Shown in pieces: positions 53,101 to 54,398 of a DNA stretch of 54,398 nucleotides. Made by a program: the position numbers and the translations under genes. The notes under the pieces were generated by a model. It was not told the origin of the DNA. It searched no databases and worked only from the letters and a program-made list of their open reading frames with translations. Position 1 is the first letter of the stretch. Each line of letters begins with the position of its first letter. This stretch comes from Bacteroidaceae bacterium (lineage in GTDB: Bacteria > Bacteroidota > Bacteroidia > Bacteroidales > Bacteroidaceae). The stretch is taken from positions 1 to 54,398 of the forward strand of contig JAFTNW010000039.1 of assembly GCA_017451695.1 (NCBI GenBank), given 5' to 3'.

Positions 53101-53958
53101 TATTGGGCAACTACACTTGCAAACGTAGCCGAGGGTCTTGGCTATGTAGCAGGTACTAACCCCGGTGAGTACTCTAACATCGACCAGTTCGTTGCCGACC
53201 TTGCTGCTGTTCAGGCTGTAGTTGAGAACAACGACTATGCAGGTGCCGAGGCAGCTGCCAAGAAGTTGGCTGCTACAATGGAGGCAATGGATGGTGGTGA
53301 GTATGTGCAGAACCCTGTAACAGAGGGTGTATATGCTATCCTTTGCGACGCTCGTGGTAATCATGCATTGACAATCAACGATGCAGGTAACTTCGTTGGT
53401 ATAAGCGCTCCTTCAAGCTATACAAACGACTTGGGTAAACCTTGCTTGTTCCAGCTTGCAACTCCCATCAACCTCGACGAGCTCTTGCTTGAGGAGGTTA
53501 TTACCGAGGAGCAGAAGGATAAGGTATTTACAATCAAACACCTCCACACAGGTAACTTTATCGTAGGTGGTGATGGTACTTCTGTAGCTATCAGCATTGC
53601 CGAGGATCTTGACCAGGCTGGTGTATTCCTCTTCACCGGTGGTGCTACTAACTACTTCACAATCGGTAAGGTTAACAACTACGAGGGCGCCAACCATTTG
53701 CACCTTGCAGGTGGTCTCAATATGGTTTCTTGGAATGGTGAGCCCACAGCTGCTTCTGCTTCTGGTTTCCGTTTGGTACGTGTTGCCGACGACGCTACTT
53801 CTGTTGATGATCTCATTGCCGAGGGTAGCGAGGTTGAGAGCGTAAGCTACTACACAGTAGGTGGTGCACAGAGCGCTGCTCCTGTTAAGGGTCTTAACAT
53901 TGTTACCGTTGTTTACACTAACGGTGTAACAGAGACTAAAAAGGTTGTTGTTGAATAA
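50200..53958 (+). CDS. Large secreted protein with duplicated modules, function unknown (1252 aa)
   Basis: I do not recognise a named family for the whole protein. It has a signal peptide (MRKNLFLTLALVVASIATVNA). A module beginning GLPGV occurs twice, from about residues 32 and 565, with matching segments: AEFVIRDAEGNVL against GELVIMDADGNRI, and HYIEFAFEAPVSAFTLEW against SYIYFDITFPAPTDNFKFTF. Each resembles a discoidin-like beta-sandwich. Between and after them are beta-trefoil-like stretches (EYYLYWPETGRYFGANN; GVYAILCDARGNHALTIN). The tail (YYTVGGAQSAAPVKGLNIVT, then VVYTNGVTETKKVVVE) resembles a type A sorting tail. Codon choice is strongly biased, suggesting high expression. It may be a surface adhesin or glycan-binding protein. 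Confidence 0.75.
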   Translation: MRKNLFLTLALVVASIATVNAQWSKVLSTVDGLPGVTDKTNNCMMFESGLITPDAPINGLRWTVIETRNMEKPDGHPCTAIAEFVIRDAEGNVLNYNATGNSYINESTGWPALNDGLYNGYMHTNWSGGNPTGAHHYIEFAFEAPVSAFTLEWANRQGNPKNAPTLVVLTAKGVDGESVDIPAIPTSSYTLGSQITSLDALLSAGYVSMEAETFKGDWSKDVTGWLGARFFTAPNALVISDSIQNYNAGMAMQIIPAENDGEYYLYWPETGRYFGANNLTSALAQNDGCKFVENGSGASDTSQAASLTITPNSDGTFTMSFITPAGDLAYLCADPRTEKGIKSVNELFKSQNDAKDYTAGFGYPCAFNFKFYSAEYEKASHLIINALREPVATAKYLSELFGGAQASEDYCVDTEGYITYTEFMNSVDKAEAIIAGGSTTAAEAAALTEALNVGAVWYLYSVINQKADDAYAYYDELEAEGKFCEAEFPVNGCYTYASWDNGPGAILDAWSNTGAIYKVENDGPLPSLYNEIMNSLNDIKDAIATFNEGVISFVTLPLFYGEDEGLPGVVSSIDTRTWTSPAIRLQEEVTGVRITFARSTNFNGGVVGDQNKAIVLGELVIMDADGNRISGMNGTMVQTNAIEPSEGSLAGLFDGTFDANGNLTTEIGDFYHSPWSDANGWDAQSYIYFDITFPAPTDNFKFTFHSRKGNKSFNPADICVGEYGVEYDPIAALPNDYNAAIGKQVASIDDITDWGVYAIQGLINTNPNTDAVAEPIVPMWYSGEEPFHASVVREHCAYFFTKNSDGTVKIMSIGESKYWTAGGGLDASSANAGNIHIVPSTNADFAGEKTLVLYTDVENPEPVEASWEYTDEESGTEIIVDPVQVTTPYKVLMDWGAGYGLAARTVIDFQPGVNPDNYGDMAESVEVLLENPALMASGGAGDYLHFNKTSGEGEWKIFKLSLDNPYYYWATTLANVAEGLGYVAGTNPGEYSNIDQFVADLAAVQAVVENNDYAGAEAAAKKLAATMEAMDGGEYVQNPVTEGVYAILCDARGNHALTINDAGNFVGISAPSSYTNDLGKPCLFQLATPINLDELLLEEVITEEQKDKVFTIKHLHTGNFIVGGDGTSVAISIAEDLDQAGVFLFTGGATNYFTIGKVNNYEGANHLHLAGGLNMVSWNGEPTAASASGFRLVRVADDATSVDDLIAEGSEVESVSYYTVGGAQSAAPVKGLNIVTVVYTNGVTETKKVVVE

Positions 53959-53980
53959 TTCAATGATAATTAGATAATTT

Positions 53981-54016
53981 GCAGCGGCACCCGCAAGGTG
54001 CCGCTGCTTTTTTTTT
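53981..54016 (+). terminator. Intrinsic terminator of the 1252-aa gene
   Basis: GCAGCGGCACC (53981-53991), loop CGCAA, GGTGCCGCTGC (53997-54007) and nine T residues form a textbook terminator 22 bases after the stop. Confidence 0.95.
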
Positions 54017-54019
54017 AGA

Positions 54020-54398
54020 TAACGGAGTACAGCCAACAGATGCAAAGATGAAAGATGAAAGAGGAAAGATGAAAGCTTGTGCCAAGTGAGCGAAAGCCAA
54101 GTTTACTTGAGCTTTTACAGCGAGCGCAGCCAAGGTTCAAGCCCACGAAGTGGGGTTAAAGTTGAGAGCGAAAGCGAACAACTTCGACAATACGAGCAGT
54201 GGAAGGTCGCACGTAGCACGGTTTAGTCGTGCCGTGCGGGTCACGATTAGCGAGCATTGTCAAAGTGGAAAGATGAAAGTTGCGAGAGAGTGTGAGCAAC
54301 TTAGACAGCATGAGCAGCATCTTGTCACGCGTAGTGCAGCTGCAAGTTGCACCGCGTGGGTTGCGAAAAGCGAATGCTGTCAAAGAGCAAAGATGAAA
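54020..54398 (-). repeat. Dispersed repeat copies 3 and 4 in tandem, with AAAGATGAAAG tracts
   Basis: Two diverged units 118 bases apart (54186-54261 and 54304-54381) are each bounded by a GACA(A/G)(T/C) start and an (A/T)(T/G)(T/C)TGTC end, followed by CAAAG and AAAGATGAAA. Read on the minus strand they match copy 1 (CGCAACCC, GCGGTGC, GCACTACGC). AAAGATGAAAG repeats also occur at about 54042-54075. No gene is supported; the element may continue past the window. Confidence 0.65.

Noticed and set aside
53413..54045. 210-codon minus-strand frame covering the end of the 1252-residue protein and the terminator
   Set aside because: It runs through a textbook terminator and is antisense to a highly codon-biased gene.
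54020..54398. CRISPR array at the window end
   Set aside because: Only two diverged units 118 bases apart plus short AAAGATGAAAG tracts are present; there are no uniform repeats or spacers.

Overview
The window looks like a chromosome segment of a Bacteroidales bacterium of the gut or oral Bacteroides/Prevotella type. The evidence is the TAnnTTTG type -7 promoter boxes in front of many genes, A-rich leaders without Shine-Dalgarno sequences, a tmRNA tag of the GETxYALAA type, and gene families typical of the order (DUF3316, DUF3078, DUF3467, two-domain CcsA, pyruvate:ferredoxin oxidoreductase, DPE2-like 4-alpha-glucanotransferase, M60 peptidase, type-A-like secretion tails). Genus and species cannot be read from the sequence.

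Positions 1-4655 are a visibly AT-rich accessory block ending at the 3' end of a tRNA-Leu(TAG). It holds a three-gene operon: an AbiEi-like antitoxin, an AbiEii nucleotidyltransferase toxin, and a RelA/SpoT-type synthetase-domain protein without a hydrolase domain. The operon is driven from a promoter whose -7 box lies in a perfect inverted repeat. A tiny hydrophobic protein lies divergently upstream, and an unrecognised 350-residue protein converges from the other side. I read this as a small anti-phage or toxin-antitoxin island. The AbiE pair plus a RelA/SpoT enzyme is the most interesting system in the window.

Positions 4656-13445 are housekeeping: tRNA-Leu, a minus-strand operon of topoisomerase IV subunit A, a DUF3316 protein and an S41 peptidase lipoprotein, then glycyl-tRNA synthetase, an FKBP lipoprotein and DUF3467, an AraC regulator and tmRNA. 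Positions 13446-24521 hold mntP and ccsA, a 730-base intergenic stretch of dispersed repeats and nested palindromes, then rny, zapA and a coiled-coil partner, a uracil-DNA-glycosylase-family protein, a DUF2156 protein, a conserved hypothetical, yidC and a DUF3078 outer-membrane protein.

Positions 24522-35618 hold a CPA2 antiporter, an MsbA-like ABC exporter, an amino-acid antiporter, nifJ (PFOR) and a GHL10-type glycosidase. Positions 35640-42382 are a minus-strand run leuA-leuC-leuD-leuB-amiC-mlaD, with a repeat-derived leader that could encode a branched-chain-rich peptide. Positions 42708-53958 hold malQ, a large secreted M60 metallopeptidase and, divergent from it, a 1252-residue secreted protein with a duplicated beta-sandwich-like module. 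The window ends in tandem and inverted copies of the same repeat family seen at 15.8 kb and 45.4 kb.
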